Numbered from the stretch's first letter, positions 27,398-37,836 are shown. The stretch is 64,000 bases of DNA from Pseudomonas monsensis (GCF_014268495.2 NZ_CP077087.1:5840501-5904500), one strand, 5' to 3'. Numbers and translations are program-made. Notes: generated from the sequence alone by a model not told the origin.

Positions 27398-27533
27398 GTC
27401 GAGTTATCGAACGTTCACGTGGTGGTGAATGAGGCTTGGTGGTGAGCAGGCATTGAACTGACGGCGACCGCACGCAGTTGATCGGGGGACAACATCCCCT
27501 TGCCACAGGGATAGCGAGATTATTCCGGCCGTG

Positions 27534-27563
27534 AAAAAGGCGCCTGTCAAAGGGCGCCTTTTT
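27534..27563. terminator. Rho-independent terminator downstream of oprG (bidirectional)
   Basis: AAAAAGGCGCC-TGTCAAAG-GGCGCCTTTTT: perfect 11-bp stem with T/A tracts on both sides. It can serve oprG and the convergent epimerase gene. Confidence 0.85.
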
Positions 27564-27600
27564 CATGTCCGCTGGAAACCTCTGGCGTGAGCTGGATCTC

Positions 27601-27748
27601 CCCCTCACCCCAGCCCTCTCCCGAGGGAAAGGGAGCCGATTGGTATGTTCTTCAAACCTGCGCTCGACTCGGTATCCCACGTCGGCGTAACTCGAAAGAC
27701 CGCATCGGTCAGTCCCCTCTCCCTATGGGAGAGGGTTAGGGTGAGGGG
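27601..27748. repeat. CCCTCACCC/GGGTGAGGG inverted repeat
   Basis: CCCCTCACCCCAGCCCTCTC at 27601 and CTCTCCCTATGGGAGAGGGT ... GTGAGGGG ending at 27748 form a long inverted structure with internal dyads. It fills the oprG-epimerase gap (27398-27754), in which I see no gene. Confidence 0.75.
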
Positions 27749-27754
27749 CGCTTT

Positions 27755-28687
27755 TCAGGAGCGACCGAGCAACCGTGCCAACCCCACGCTCATCGGCGTC
27801 TGCTGCGGCATCTTGAAGCGCTCCAGCAAGCGAGCATTGTTCGCTCGCGAGTGGCGGATATCACCGGAGCGCGCCGGGCCGTAGCTGATCGGCGGCAGCT
27901 CCCCAACCACCGCCTGCAGGGCGTCAAGCATCTGCTTGAGGCTCATCGACTGATTCCAGCCGACGTTGACCGCACCGACTGCCACTTCAGGCTTTTCGAT
28001 CGCCTGTACCAGCAGCTCGACCAGGTCTTCGACATAAAGAAAATCGCGCGTCTGCTCGCCATCGCCAAACACGGTGATGGGCAGGCCTTTCTGCGCACGT
28101 TCGCTGAAAATGCTGATGACCCCGGAGTACGGTGAGGACGGGTCCTGTCGCGGGCCGAAGATGTTGAAGAAGCGGAACACCACCGGCTCCAGACCATGCT
28201 GGCGACGATAGAAATCGAAATAGTGTTCGCCCGCCAGTTTGTCGGAGGCGTACGGCGTCAGCGGGGCTTTGGGCGTGTCTTCATTGATCGACTCGCCCTC
28301 GCCGTTGTTGCCGTATACCGCCGCACTGGAGGCGTACAGCACGCGTTTGACCCCGGCCAGGCGCATGGCTTCGCAAACGTTCAGGGTGCCGATGAAGTTG
28401 CTCTGATGCGTCTTCACCGGATCATCCACCGACGCCTGCACCGAGGCCACGGCCGCCAGGTGGGCAACGGCACTGCAACCTTGCATCGCCCGGGCGACCA
28501 GCGCCGCATCGGCCACGTCGCCGACAATCAGTTCAACCCTGGGGTTATCCAGCGGCAAATTGCTGCGCTTGCCGGTCGACAGGTCGTCGAGCACTCGTAC
28601 CGAATACCCGTGGGCGAGCAAGGCGTCGGTCAGGTGCGAGCCGATGAACCCGGCTCCACCCGTGATTAAAACAGTCCCTTCAGCCAT
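27755..28687 (-). CDS. NAD-dependent epimerase/dehydratase (GalE-like)
   Basis: 310 residues from the ATG at 28687. There is an N-terminal Rossmann motif LITGGAGFIGSHL, then VLDDLSTGKRSNL, VAHLAAVASVQASV, and catalytic Ser/YxxxK residues in LYASSAAVYGNNG and TPYASDKLAGEHY, so it should be active. It is probably a UDP-sugar 4-epimerase-type enzyme acting on cell-surface sugars; the exact substrate cannot be read. It overlaps the upstream RmlD-like gene by 8 nt. Confidence 0.9.
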   Translation of the reverse strand: MAEGTVLITGGAGFIGSHLTDALLAHGYSVRVLDDLSTGKRSNLPLDNPRVELIVGDVADAALVARAMQGCSAVAHLAAVASVQASVDDPVKTHQSNFIGTLNVCEAMRLAGVKRVLYASSAAVYGNNGEGESINEDTPKAPLTPYASDKLAGEHYFDFYRRQHGLEPVVFRFFNIFGPRQDPSSPYSGVISIFSERAQKGLPITVFGDGEQTRDFLYVEDLVELLVQAIEKPEVAVGAVNVGWNQSMSLKQMLDALQAVVGELPPISYGPARSGDIRHSRANNARLLERFKMPQQTPMSVGLARLLGRS

Positions 28688-29564
28688 GACGGTAAAACCT
28701 ATCCAGTAAGGCCGGGAGCGCGGCGCGCCAGGCGCGCGGCTTGATCCCGAAGGTGTGCAGAATTTTTTTGCAGGCGAGCACCGCGTGTTGCGGCTCCTCG
28801 GCGGCATCCGGACGCGCGGCGTGGGCCTGGGCGGTCGGCGCTTCGATGGCCAGGGCATGCAGGCTGCGTGCTTCGGTCAGAATTGCCTGGCCCAGCGCCA
28901 GCGGTGTGGTCGCTTCATGGCCGGCGTAGTGATAAGTACCCCACAGCGGCGCCGCGCAATCGAGTTGCTTGAGCACGGAAATGATCACCCGCGCAGCGTC
29001 ATCCACCGGTGTCGGATTACCCCGACGATCGTCGGCCAGCAACAGTTCTTCCGGCTGTTCGGCGCGAGCAAGGAAGCGCCCGAGAGTGCCGTCGGGGCTG
29101 TCATCGAGCAACCAGCCAAATCGTAGCAAAACGTGTTGCGGGCACGTGGCGCGCACACTTTGTTCGATCCGCCACAAGGCCTGACCGCGCAGCCCCAGCG
29201 GCACCGGTTCATCCTTTTCGCTGTATGCGGTGGCGCGCGAACCGTCGAACACCCGATAACTGGACGGCTGCACAAGGATGATGTTGTGGTGCTGGCACAG
29301 TTCGGCCAGCCGCTCGATGGCGCGTTCCTGCCCGGCCATACGGCTTTCGCTGACGGTTTCGGCCTGGAACCAGTCGAAATAGTAGGCGAGGTTGATCAAT
29401 GCATCGGGACGGGTGTCGTCGAGCAGTTGTGTCAGGCTCGCGGCATCCCAGCCGTCTTCTGGCGGGCGGGGGGCGAGGAAACCGATGTCTTCCTCCGCAC
29501 CGAGGCGAATCAGCGCCTGCCCAAGGGCATTTCCGCCGCCCAGTAACATAAGGCGCATTCGCAT
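28680..29564 (-). CDS. RmlD-like sugar-nucleotide binding protein, YxxxK pair missing
   Basis: 294 residues with a Rossmann start (LMLLGGGNALGQALIRLG) and RmlD-like segments (DALINLAYYFDW, VQPSSYRVFDGSRATAYSEKDEPVPLG, GTYHYAGHEATTPLALGQAIL). Where RmlD has Tyr-Gly-x-x-Lys after the PLN motif, this protein reads PLGLRGQALWRIE, so the catalytic Tyr and Lys appear replaced by Arg and Leu. It is coupled to the active-looking epimerase downstream, suggesting a non-catalytic or altered partner. Start: ATG at 29564, with a nearby in-frame ATG two codons later. Confidence 0.83.
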   Translation of the reverse strand: MRMRLMLLGGGNALGQALIRLGAEEDIGFLAPRPPEDGWDAASLTQLLDDTRPDALINLAYYFDWFQAETVSESRMAGQERAIERLAELCQHHNIILVQPSSYRVFDGSRATAYSEKDEPVPLGLRGQALWRIEQSVRATCPQHVLLRFGWLLDDSPDGTLGRFLARAEQPEELLLADDRRGNPTPVDDAARVIISVLKQLDCAAPLWGTYHYAGHEATTPLALGQAILTEARSLHALAIEAPTAQAHAARPDAAEEPQHAVLACKKILHTFGIKPRAWRAALPALLDRFYRHG

Positions 29565-29843
29565 AGAGTCAGCAGGCCCAGTCTGATTGGAACGATGGCT
29601 TTAGCGACGGGACTTGTGGAACCGTCGTCGATAATTGCCGGAATCGTTGCATTTTGCGGGTTTAGTGCGCAACCGTCATCCGTAAAGTGTAGATCGCCGG
29701 GATTTGTGCCATGGCCACTGGCCTCATCGCCGGCCAGCCAGCTCCCACAGTCTGGGTGTGCGCCGCGATCCCTGTGGCCCTGAAGATCCGCGCAGATCCC
29801 GGCGGTACTTGCATCTTGCAGTCGCCGCCCGCATAACTTAAGC

Positions 29844-32800
29844 ATGAATCTGCCCATCCCCAAGGACGTGGCCCTGGCAGGCTTTCACCCCGCCGTCAGC
29901 GCCTGGTTCAGCAAGACTTTCCCGACGGTCACCGCCGCCCAGGCCCGCGCTTGGCCGTTGATCCGTCAGCGCCGGTCGACCCTGATCGCCGCGCCCACCG
30001 GCTCCGGCAAGACCCTCACCGCGTTCCTCGCCGTGCTCGACGACCTCGTCCACCGTGGCCTGGAAAACCCCGACGGCCTGCCCGACGAAACCCTGGTGGT
30101 GTATGTCTCGCCATTAAAAGCGCTGTCCAACGACATCCGCATCAACCTGCAAAATCCATTGGCCGGGATTACCGGGCAATTGCGCCAACTGGGCCTGCCG
30201 GAGCTGGAAATCACCACCGCCGTGCGCACCGGTGACACCCCGCAAAAAGAACGCGCCGCCATGCGCAAGCACGCGCCGCACATTCTGGTGACCACCCCGG
30301 AATCGCTGTACGTGCTGCTCGGCTCCGAGTCCGGGCGCAAAATGCTCGGCACCACACGCACGGTGATTGTCGATGAGATCCACGCCATGGCCGCCGGCAA
30401 GCGCGGCAGCCATCTGTCCCTGAGCCTTGAACGCCTGCAGGCGCTGTGCGCCGAACCATTGACCCGCATCGGCCTGTCCGCCACGCAGAAACCGGTCGAG
30501 GCCGTGGCGCAATTTCTGGTCGGCCATGAGCGCTCCTGCGAGATTATCGACATCGGCCACGCCCGTCCGCGGGACCTGGACATCGAAGTGCCGCCGGTGC
30601 CGTTGTCGGCGGTGATGGCCAACGATGTCTGGGAACTGGTCTACGATCGCCTCGCCGAACTCGCCCGCGAACACCGCACCACACTGATTTTCGTCAACAC
30701 CCGGCGCCTGGCCGAACGCTTGAGCCGGCATCTCAGCGAACGCCTCGGCAAACAGGCCGTGGCGGCGCACCACGGCAGCCTGGCCAAGGAGTTCCGCCTC
30801 GACGCCGAACAGCGGCTCAAGCGCGGCGAACTGCAAGTGCTGATTGCTACCGCGTCGCTGGAACTGGGCATTGATATCGGCGAGGTCGATCTGGTCTGTC
30901 AGATCGCCTCGCCGCGTTCGATTGCCGGTTTTTTGCAACGGGTCGGTCGTTCCGGGCACCAGGTCGGCGGCACGCCCAAAGGTCGCTTGTTCGCCACCAC
31001 CCGCGACGACCTGATCGAATGCGCCGCCCTGCTCGACTGCGTGCGGCGCGGTGAACTCGACACACTGCACATCCCCGAAGCGCCGCTGGACGTGCTGGCC
31101 CAGCAGATCATCGCCGAAGTCAGTTGTCAGGAATGGCCGGAGGACGCCCTGCTGGCGATGTTCCGCAAGGCCTCGCCGTATCGCCATGTCGACGAAAAAC
31201 ACTATCAGGCCCTGCTGGCGATGCTCGCCGAAGGCTACAACGGTCGTCAGGGCATCCGCAGCGCTTACCTGCACCGCGACGCCGTCAGCCGCACTTTGCG
31301 CGGACGACGCGGGGCGCGCCTGACCGCCGTGACCAGCGGCGGCACCATCCCCGACAACGCCGATTACAGCGTACTGCTGGAGCCGCAAGGCCTGAGTATC
31401 GGCAGCGTCAATGAAGACTTCGCCGTGGAAAGCATCGCCGGTGATGTGTTCCAGCTCGGCAACACCTCGTACCGCATCTTGCGTGTGGAAACCGGCAAGG
31501 TGCGCGTCGAAGATGCCCACGGTCAGCCGCCGAGCATTCCGTTCTGGCTTGGCGAAGCGCCGGGGCGCAGCGATGAGTTGTCCGCGGCGGTGGCGCGCCT
31601 GCAAGCGACCCTCGACGACTTGCTCGGCGCCCGCCCCGGCGATCTGCAGCCGGCCCTCGACTGGCTGACACGAACGTTAGGACTGAACGCCGCCAGCGCC
31701 GAACAACTGGTGGACTATCTGGCCCGCGCCCGCCACACCCTCGGCGCCCTGCCCTCGCAGGACACGCTGCTGATGGAACGGTTTTTCGACGAGTCCGGCG
31801 GCACCCAACTGATTATCCATGCGCCGTTCGGCAGCCGCATCAACCGCGCCTGGGGCCTGGCCCTGCGCAAGCGTTTCTGCCGCACCTTCAACTTCGAACT
31901 GCAGGCGGCGGCCAGTGAAGACGCGATCGTATTGTCGCTGTCCACCAGCCACAGCTTTGAGCTCGATGACGTCTGGCGCTACCTGCACAGCAACAGTGCC
32001 GAGCACCTGCTGATTCAAGCGGTGCTGGATGCGCCGCTATTCGGCGTGCGCTGGCGCTGGAATGCCGGGGTGGCGCTGGCGTTGCCGCGTTTTACCGGCG
32101 GACGCAAGGTCGCGCCGCAATTGCAGCGAATGAAGAGTGAAGACCTGATCGCCAGTGTATTTCCCGACCAGATTGCCTGCCTTGAGAACCTCGCGGGTGA
32201 GCGGGAGATTCCCGAGCATCCGCTGGTCGAGCAGACCCTCGACGACTGCCTGCATGAGGCGATGGACAGCGAGGGCTGGCTGACCCTGTTGCGACGCATG
32301 GAGCAGGGCGACGTGCGTCTGATCAGTCGCGATCTGCCGGCACCCTCGCCATTGGCGGCGGAAATTCTCAGCGCCCGCCCCTACACCTTTCTCGACGATG
32401 CGCCGCTGGAAGAACGCCGCACCCAAGCGGTGATCAACCGACGCTGGAGCGATCCGCAATCGACCGATGATCTTGGTGCACTGGATGCCGACGCCATCGT
32501 CGCGGTGCGCGAAGAAGCCTGGCCGACGCCGAATTCTGTGGATGAAATGCACGAAGCGTTGATGAGTCTGGCGTGCCTCAGCGATGCAGAGGCGCAGGCC
32601 AATCCGGGCTGGCGGGAATGGCTCAATGCACTGGCCGCGAGCGGTCGTGCCTGCCACTTGCAGATCGTTGAAGAGCATTCACTGTGGCTGGCACGCGAAC
32701 GCCTGACGTGCCTGCAAGCGCTTTATCCACAGGCCACGCTACTGACCCGCGTGGTGGACTTGCCCGGCTTCGATAACGCCTGGACCTTCGACGAAGCACT

Positions 32801-34130
32801 GGTCGAAGTGATCCGCGCACGGCTCGGCGCGTTCGGCCCGCTGCCGTTGCCCGCCATCGCCGAACCGCTTGCGCTGCCCGCCCCTCAGGTCCAGCAAGCC
32901 CTCGCTCGACTGGAACGCGAAGGGTACGTGCTGCGCGGCCAGTTCACCCCGGGACTGACGCACGAGGAATGGTGCGAGCGGCATCTGCTGGCGCGGATCC
33001 ATCGCTATACGGTCAAGCGCCTGCGCCGGGAAATCGAGCCCGTGGCGTTGCAGGATTTCATGCGTTTCCTGTTCGACTGGCAGCACCTCTCGCCCGCCAC
33101 GCGCGGTCAGGGCAGCGCAGTGTTGCCGGCAATTGTCGGCCAGCTCGAGGGGTATCCGGCGGCGGCTTCGGCCTGGGACAGCGACATTCTCCCGGCGCGC
33201 CTCAAGGACTACTCGCCGACCTGGCTGGATGATCTGTGTCGCAACGGCAAGCTGGTGTGGACGCGCCTCAGCGCCCGGCAAAAAACCAGTGGCACGGCAT
33301 TGCGCAGCACGCCGATCGTATTACTGCCACGCAGTCAGGCCGGACTGTGGAGCGCACTGGCCGAGCAGACGCCGGCCAGCGAACTGTCAGCGAAAACCCA
33401 AAAGGTTTTTGAAGCCCTGAGTCAGCACGGCGCGCTGTTTTTCGATGAGTTGATTCATGAAGCACACCTGCTGCGCACCGAACTGGAAACGGCCCTGCAG
33501 GAACTGGTTGGCGCTGGCCTGGTGAACGCCGACAGCTTCGCCGGCCTGCGTGCCCTGATTACCCCGGCGAGCAAGCGCCAGCAGCGCAGCAGTCGACGTG
33601 GACGCGGCGCATTCGTCGGCGGCATGGATGATGCCGGGCGCTGGGCATTGCTGCGGCGCGGGCAGGCTGTGGATAACAACGAGACCCTGGAACACGTCGC
33701 CATGACCCTGCTGCGCCGCTACGGCGTGGTGTTCTGGCGGTTGCTGGAGCGCGAAGCGGACTGGTTGCCGAACTGGCGGGAATTACTGCGCACCTTCCAT
33801 CGCCTGGAAGCCCGTGGCGAGATTCGTGGTGGACGATTTGTCAGCGGTCTGGCGGGAGAGCAGTTTGCCCTGCCCGAGGCGATTGCCTTGCTGCGCGAAG
33901 TTCGGCGGCGGCCACATGACGGCAGTTTGATTGCGGTGTGCGGGGTGGATCCGCTGAACCTGGCCGGGACGTTGTTGCCGGGGGTGAAAGTGCCGGCGCT
34001 GGCGAGTAATCGGTTGGTCTATCGGGATGGTTTGCCGGTGGCGGCGGAGATTGCCGGTAAGCAGCAATTTTGGCTGGAACTGGATCAGATCGCCATGGAA
34101 CAGGTGCGCGGCAAATTGATCCGGCACTGA
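29844..34130 (+). CDS. lhr: Large helicase-related protein Lhr (DEAD/DEAH-box)
   Basis: 1428 residues, the size expected for full-length bacterial Lhr. The core has Walker A AAPTGSGKT (about residue 50), VYVSPLKALSND, DEIHAMAAGKRG (about residue 176), LSATQKP, and the second RecA domain with FVNTRRLAERLSRHL, HHGSLAKEFR, ATASLELGIDIGEVD and RVGRSGHQVGG. The long C-terminal half (Lhr-CTD) carries winged-helix and beta-barrel regions. It is a 3'-5' DNA translocase implicated in DNA damage tolerance. It stands alone here, without the exonuclease that accompanies lhr in some genomes. Confidence 0.95.
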   Translation: MNLPIPKDVALAGFHPAVSAWFSKTFPTVTAAQARAWPLIRQRRSTLIAAPTGSGKTLTAFLAVLDDLVHRGLENPDGLPDETLVVYVSPLKALSNDIRINLQNPLAGITGQLRQLGLPELEITTAVRTGDTPQKERAAMRKHAPHILVTTPESLYVLLGSESGRKMLGTTRTVIVDEIHAMAAGKRGSHLSLSLERLQALCAEPLTRIGLSATQKPVEAVAQFLVGHERSCEIIDIGHARPRDLDIEVPPVPLSAVMANDVWELVYDRLAELAREHRTTLIFVNTRRLAERLSRHLSERLGKQAVAAHHGSLAKEFRLDAEQRLKRGELQVLIATASLELGIDIGEVDLVCQIASPRSIAGFLQRVGRSGHQVGGTPKGRLFATTRDDLIECAALLDCVRRGELDTLHIPEAPLDVLAQQIIAEVSCQEWPEDALLAMFRKASPYRHVDEKHYQALLAMLAEGYNGRQGIRSAYLHRDAVSRTLRGRRGARLTAVTSGGTIPDNADYSVLLEPQGLSIGSVNEDFAVESIAGDVFQLGNTSYRILRVETGKVRVEDAHGQPPSIPFWLGEAPGRSDELSAAVARLQATLDDLLGARPGDLQPALDWLTRTLGLNAASAEQLVDYLARARHTLGALPSQDTLLMERFFDESGGTQLIIHAPFGSRINRAWGLALRKRFCRTFNFELQAAASEDAIVLSLSTSHSFELDDVWRYLHSNSAEHLLIQAVLDAPLFGVRWRWNAGVALALPRFTGGRKVAPQLQRMKSEDLIASVFPDQIACLENLAGEREIPEHPLVEQTLDDCLHEAMDSEGWLTLLRRMEQGDVRLISRDLPAPSPLAAEILSARPYTFLDDAPLEERRTQAVINRRWSDPQSTDDLGALDADAIVAVREEAWPTPNSVDEMHEALMSLACLSDAEAQANPGWREWLNALAASGRACHLQIVEEHSLWLARERLTCLQALYPQATLLTRVVDLPGFDNAWTFDEALVEVIRARLGAFGPLPLPAIAEPLALPAPQVQQALARLEREGYVLRGQFTPGLTHEEWCERHLLARIHRYTVKRLRREIEPVALQDFMRFLFDWQHLSPATRGQGSAVLPAIVGQLEGYPAAASAWDSDILPARLKDYSPTWLDDLCRNGKLVWTRLSARQKTSGTALRSTPIVLLPRSQAGLWSALAEQTPASELSAKTQKVFEALSQHGALFFDELIHEAHLLRTELETALQELVGAGLVNADSFAGLRALITPASKRQQRSSRRGRGAFVGGMDDAGRWALLRRGQAVDNNETLEHVAMTLLRRYGVVFWRLLEREADWLPNWRELLRTFHRLEARGEIRGGRFVSGLAGEQFALPEAIALLREVRRRPHDGSLIAVCGVDPLNLAGTLLPGVKVPALASNRLVYRDGLPVAAEIAGKQQFWLELDQIAMEQVRGKLIRH

Positions 34131-34179
34131 GGGTGTTTGGGCTCGCGAAAGGGCCGGCACAGCTCCACAAAATCTTGCA

Positions 34180-36273
34180 TCAAGTCCGCGATTCCTGCGG
34201 CAACTCAGTCGCCACCAGCGCCCCCTCCTCCTGCCTTTTGGGCAACAAAACCTGCTGTGGATAAGTCTGCGCGAAATGCACCACCGGGCTGTTATCCACA
34301 AGCTTCTTCAAACGCTGGTTGAATGCGCGGCTCACCGCATATTGCCCACCCGACACGGTACGGAACTGCGCTGTCAGCACCACGCCGTTCAAATCCATCT
34401 TGTCCACGCCAAACACATCCAGCGGGCCTTGCAGGTTGTACTTGAGGAATGGGTCTTCGCGGATCGAATCGCCGGTCTCGCGGATCAGCTCGATCGCCTT
34501 GTCCACGTCCGTGTCGTAAGTGAACTGCACCGAGAAAAACGCAAAGGCAAACTGCCGCGACTGATTGGTCACAGCCTTGATCTGGCCGAACGGCACCGAG
34601 TGCACAAAGCCTTTGCCGTCACGCAGGCGCAGGGTGCGGATGGTCAGGCCTTCGACCGTGCCGGCATGCCCGGAATCGAGCACCACCCAGTCACCGATCG
34701 ACAGGGTGTCTTCGATGATGATGAACAGCCCGGTGATCACGTCCTGCACCAGTTGCTGCGAACCGAAACCGATGGCCAGACCAACCACCCCGGCACCGGC
34801 CAGCAATGGCGCCACATTGATCCCCAGATTGGCCATCGTGGTGATCGCGCAGATCACCACCAGGATGATTTTGATCGCGTTGCGCAGCAGCGGCAGGATG
34901 GTTTTTACCCGGGTGCTGGGCTGGCGCGCCCCGCGCTTGTTAAGCGGGGGTTTCAGGGCTTCCTGAATCGCCGTGTCGAGCACCACCCACAACAGCCATG
35001 TCACCAGGAAAATCAAACCGATGCTGCTCAAGGCGTTGCTGATGGCCCGGCCGACCGTGCTGCTCTGGGCGAAATCGAGCAGTGACACGCCCCAGATCCG
35101 CCCGAGAATATCAATGAACGCGATGGCGATGACGATCCGCAGCAACGCGTGTAGCAGGCTGAGAAAACGCTCCTTGTAGGCGCTGCGGCGCTGGATGGCT
35201 TCGGCCTTTGGTGACTTGAACAGGTGCTGCAGGATCGTGCTGAGGAACACCGTGCCGATCAGCAGCACGGTGGTGAACAACGCGCAGCGCAGGGCTTTCT
35301 GGTTGTCCTCACCGATGCCGATCAGATTAATCGCCGACACCAGCACCATCAGCACAATCGGCCAATACCACAACCCCGAGAAAATCCGCAGCGACTCCTG
35401 CAACGACGGTTGTTTCAGGCGTTGCGCCAGCGGTCGGTTGCGGATCAGATGCGCCACTGGCCGGCGCAGACGAATCACCAGCAGGCCAAAGATGATCGAG
35501 GCGATCAGCCCGGTGAACACCGCGACGCTGCTGGTGATGTTGCCACCCAGTTGCCGGGCGATTTGCGGGCTGGTCAAGGCGTCGCTGAGGGCCGCGAGGA
35601 AACCGATCAGGAACAGCGGGGGCGGACAGTAATTGCGGATGATCCGCGCCGCCGGGCGCTTATGGCCGACGTTGAACATCACCACGACGCACAACAGCAT
35701 CGAGGTGGAAAAAATACCGCTGCTGGTGGCGTAAGCCAGACACAACGCCAGTGCACGCCCGACCGAGGCTTGCAGAAAATGGCTGACGTACAGGGTCAAG
35801 GGCAGGCAGATCAGCGCCGGCAGCGTGTACGGCAGCAGATAACCGAGCAGATCCTGACTGCGCTGGCGCGTGCGTAACCAGCGGCCTTCGCGCAGGCGTT
35901 TGGCCAACAGACTGCCAAGCACGGTCAGCAGGGCAAACGCGCCGAGCCAGACACCGGACAACATCAGGAAATCGCCGGCGACACGCCAGCCCGAGCGATT
36001 CGAAGGGTGGTTGACCAGTCTGTCGACTTCATCCGCTGCCCGATCGGCACGCAGGCGCCAGGCATCGACCAGATGTTCATTGAGATCGAGTTTGTCCTGC
36101 ACATCGTCGATGCTGGAACTGATCGCCCCGAGCAGACCGCCCTGCACAATCGGTTCGGCTTTGGCCGGTTCCTCAGCGGTGGCCGGAACGCCCGGCAGCG
36201 CGGCGGCTTCGAGTTCGCTGGCGCCAAGAAACAGCAGTGCTCCCAGCAAAATGGCGATCCTGAACTTGATCAA
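34180..36273 (-). CDS. Large mechanosensitive channel, MscS family
   Basis: 697 residues from a TTG at 36273 (GGGAG upstream), which yields a clean signal sequence (FRIAILLGALLFLGASELEAAA). A more upstream TTG at 36330 would add a hydrophilic tail before it. A periplasmic helical region (SSIDDVQDKLDLNEHLVDAWRLRADRAADEV) is followed by about ten membrane segments. The pore helix and beta-domain are seen in LLAGAGVVGLAIGFGSQQLVQDVITGLFIIIEDTLSIGDWV. It probably releases osmolytes on hypo-osmotic shock. It converges on lhr with a 49-bp gap. Confidence 0.9.
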   Translation of the reverse strand: MIKFRIAILLGALLFLGASELEAAALPGVPATAEEPAKAEPIVQGGLLGAISSSIDDVQDKLDLNEHLVDAWRLRADRAADEVDRLVNHPSNRSGWRVAGDFLMLSGVWLGAFALLTVLGSLLAKRLREGRWLRTRQRSQDLLGYLLPYTLPALICLPLTLYVSHFLQASVGRALALCLAYATSSGIFSTSMLLCVVVMFNVGHKRPAARIIRNYCPPPLFLIGFLAALSDALTSPQIARQLGGNITSSVAVFTGLIASIIFGLLVIRLRRPVAHLIRNRPLAQRLKQPSLQESLRIFSGLWYWPIVLMVLVSAINLIGIGEDNQKALRCALFTTVLLIGTVFLSTILQHLFKSPKAEAIQRRSAYKERFLSLLHALLRIVIAIAFIDILGRIWGVSLLDFAQSSTVGRAISNALSSIGLIFLVTWLLWVVLDTAIQEALKPPLNKRGARQPSTRVKTILPLLRNAIKIILVVICAITTMANLGINVAPLLAGAGVVGLAIGFGSQQLVQDVITGLFIIIEDTLSIGDWVVLDSGHAGTVEGLTIRTLRLRDGKGFVHSVPFGQIKAVTNQSRQFAFAFFSVQFTYDTDVDKAIELIRETGDSIREDPFLKYNLQGPLDVFGVDKMDLNGVVLTAQFRTVSGGQYAVSRAFNQRLKKLVDNSPVVHFAQTYPQQVLLPKRQEEGALVATELPQESRT

Positions 36274-36374
36274 AACTCCGCTCTCCCGATGGCTGAACCT
36301 GTAAGGAACTGATCGGTGAATGGCGGACAAGTTCGGTTTTTGCCTGAATCCTCATATTCAAATCCCGCATTCCC

Positions 36375-36508
36375 CTGTGACGAGGGGATTTATCCCCGTT
36401 GGACGGCGAAGCGGCGCCAAAACCTGAATCTTCAATCTCCTGCCAGACCGAGTCGTGAGGTTTTACGACAGCTGCGCAGTCGAACGGGGGTAAATCCCCT
36501 ATCCACAG
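36375..36508. repeat. REP-type inverted repeat pair (GGGGATTTATCCCC class)
   Basis: CTGTGACGAGGGGATTTATC (36375) and an inverted copy ending GGTAAATCCCCTATCCACAG at 36508. Same class as 6121-6251. It occupies the 360-bp gap between the divergent channel and MFS genes (36274-36633); no other gene is seen there. Confidence 0.78.
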
Positions 36509-36633
36509 CGTTCACACCCATCCAGGGATATTTGCGCTGCCGGCAAATATCAAATGCCCGCACCCGTATTTTTCCGCACAAGCCAAACCCCGACACTGCG
36601 CTCCATCCAATCAAATCATCCTGGAGTGCCGTG

Positions 36634-37836
36634 ATGCCCATTGCCTTGCTCGCGCTGACCCTCAGCGCTTTCGCCATCGGGACGACCGAGTTCGTCATCG
36701 TTGGCCTGCTGCCTACCATTGGCGCCGATCTCGGCGTCAGTCTTCCCTCCGCCGGTTTGCTGGTGAGCCTGTACGCGCTGGGCGTGGCCATCGGTGCGCC
36801 CGTGTTGACCGCGCTCACCGGCAAGGTCCCGCGCAAGCTGTTGCTGCTGTCGCTGATGGTGCTGTTCACCCTCGGCAACCTGCTGGCGTGGATGGCGCCA
36901 AGTTATGAATCGCTGGTGCTGGCGCGGATCGTCACCGGTCTGGCCCACGGCGTGTTCTTCTCCATCGGCTCGACCATCGCCACCAGCCTGGTGTCCAAGG
37001 AAAAAGCCGCCAGCGCAATTGCGATCATGTTCACCGGCCTCACCGTGGCATTGGTCACCGGCGTGCCGCTGGGTACGTTCATCGGCCAGCATTTCGGCTG
37101 GCGTGAAACTTTCCTCGCCGTGTCGGCGCTGGGCGTGATTGCCTTTATCGGCAGCCTGATCTACGTGCCGAGCAACATCGCCCACAGCAAACCGGCGTCG
37201 CTGCTGCAACAACTGCAAGTGCTCAAACAACCGCGTCTGTTGCTGGTGTACGCCATGACCGCGATCGGCTACGGCGGCTCGTTCATCGCCTTCACTTTCC
37301 TCGCGCCGATCCTTCAGGACATCTCGGGCTTCAGCGCCAGCACGGTGAGCCTGGTGCTGCTGGTGTATGGCGTGTCGGTAGCGGTCGGGAATATCTGGGG
37401 CGGCAAGCTGGCGGACAGACGCGGGCCGATCAGCGCCCTGAAAATCATCTTCGCCCTGCTCGCGGCCGTGTTGTTCGTGCTGACCTTCACCGCCGCCAAT
37501 CCCTGGCTGGCACTGGCCACGGTATTGGTCTGGGGCGCAGTAGCGTTCGGCAATGTGCCGGGGCTGCAAGTGTATGTGGTGCGTCAGGCTGAACATCACA
37601 CGCCGCAAGCCGTGGATGTGGCGTCGGGGCTGAACATTGCTGCGTTCAACCTCGGGATTGCCGGCGGGGCGTGGGGCGGTGGCTTGATCGTTGAACACAT
37701 CGGCCTGATCCACACGGCGTGGATCGGTGGTCTGGTGGTGTTGGTGGCGTTGGCCCTGACTGCCTGGAGCGGTCGACTGGATCGCCTCGGCCCGACCTAT
37801 GCCGAAAGCACTTCGCGCATCGTCACCGGCCACTGA
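36634..37836 (+). CDS. MFS transporter, DHA1 efflux type
   Basis: 400 residues from the ATG at 36634 (CTGGAG upstream), twelve predicted membrane segments. The start LLALTLSAFAIGTTEFVIVGLLPTI is typical of the AraJ/YdhP/sugar-efflux branch; the MFS signature LTGKVPRKLLL follows segment 2, and GGKLADRRGPISALK follows segment 8. The substrate is unknown. Confidence 0.87.
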   Translation: MPIALLALTLSAFAIGTTEFVIVGLLPTIGADLGVSLPSAGLLVSLYALGVAIGAPVLTALTGKVPRKLLLLSLMVLFTLGNLLAWMAPSYESLVLARIVTGLAHGVFFSIGSTIATSLVSKEKAASAIAIMFTGLTVALVTGVPLGTFIGQHFGWRETFLAVSALGVIAFIGSLIYVPSNIAHSKPASLLQQLQVLKQPRLLLVYAMTAIGYGGSFIAFTFLAPILQDISGFSASTVSLVLLVYGVSVAVGNIWGGKLADRRGPISALKIIFALLAAVLFVLTFTAANPWLALATVLVWGAVAFGNVPGLQVYVVRQAEHHTPQAVDVASGLNIAAFNLGIAGGAWGGGLIVEHIGLIHTAWIGGLVVLVALALTAWSGRLDRLGPTYAESTSRIVTGH

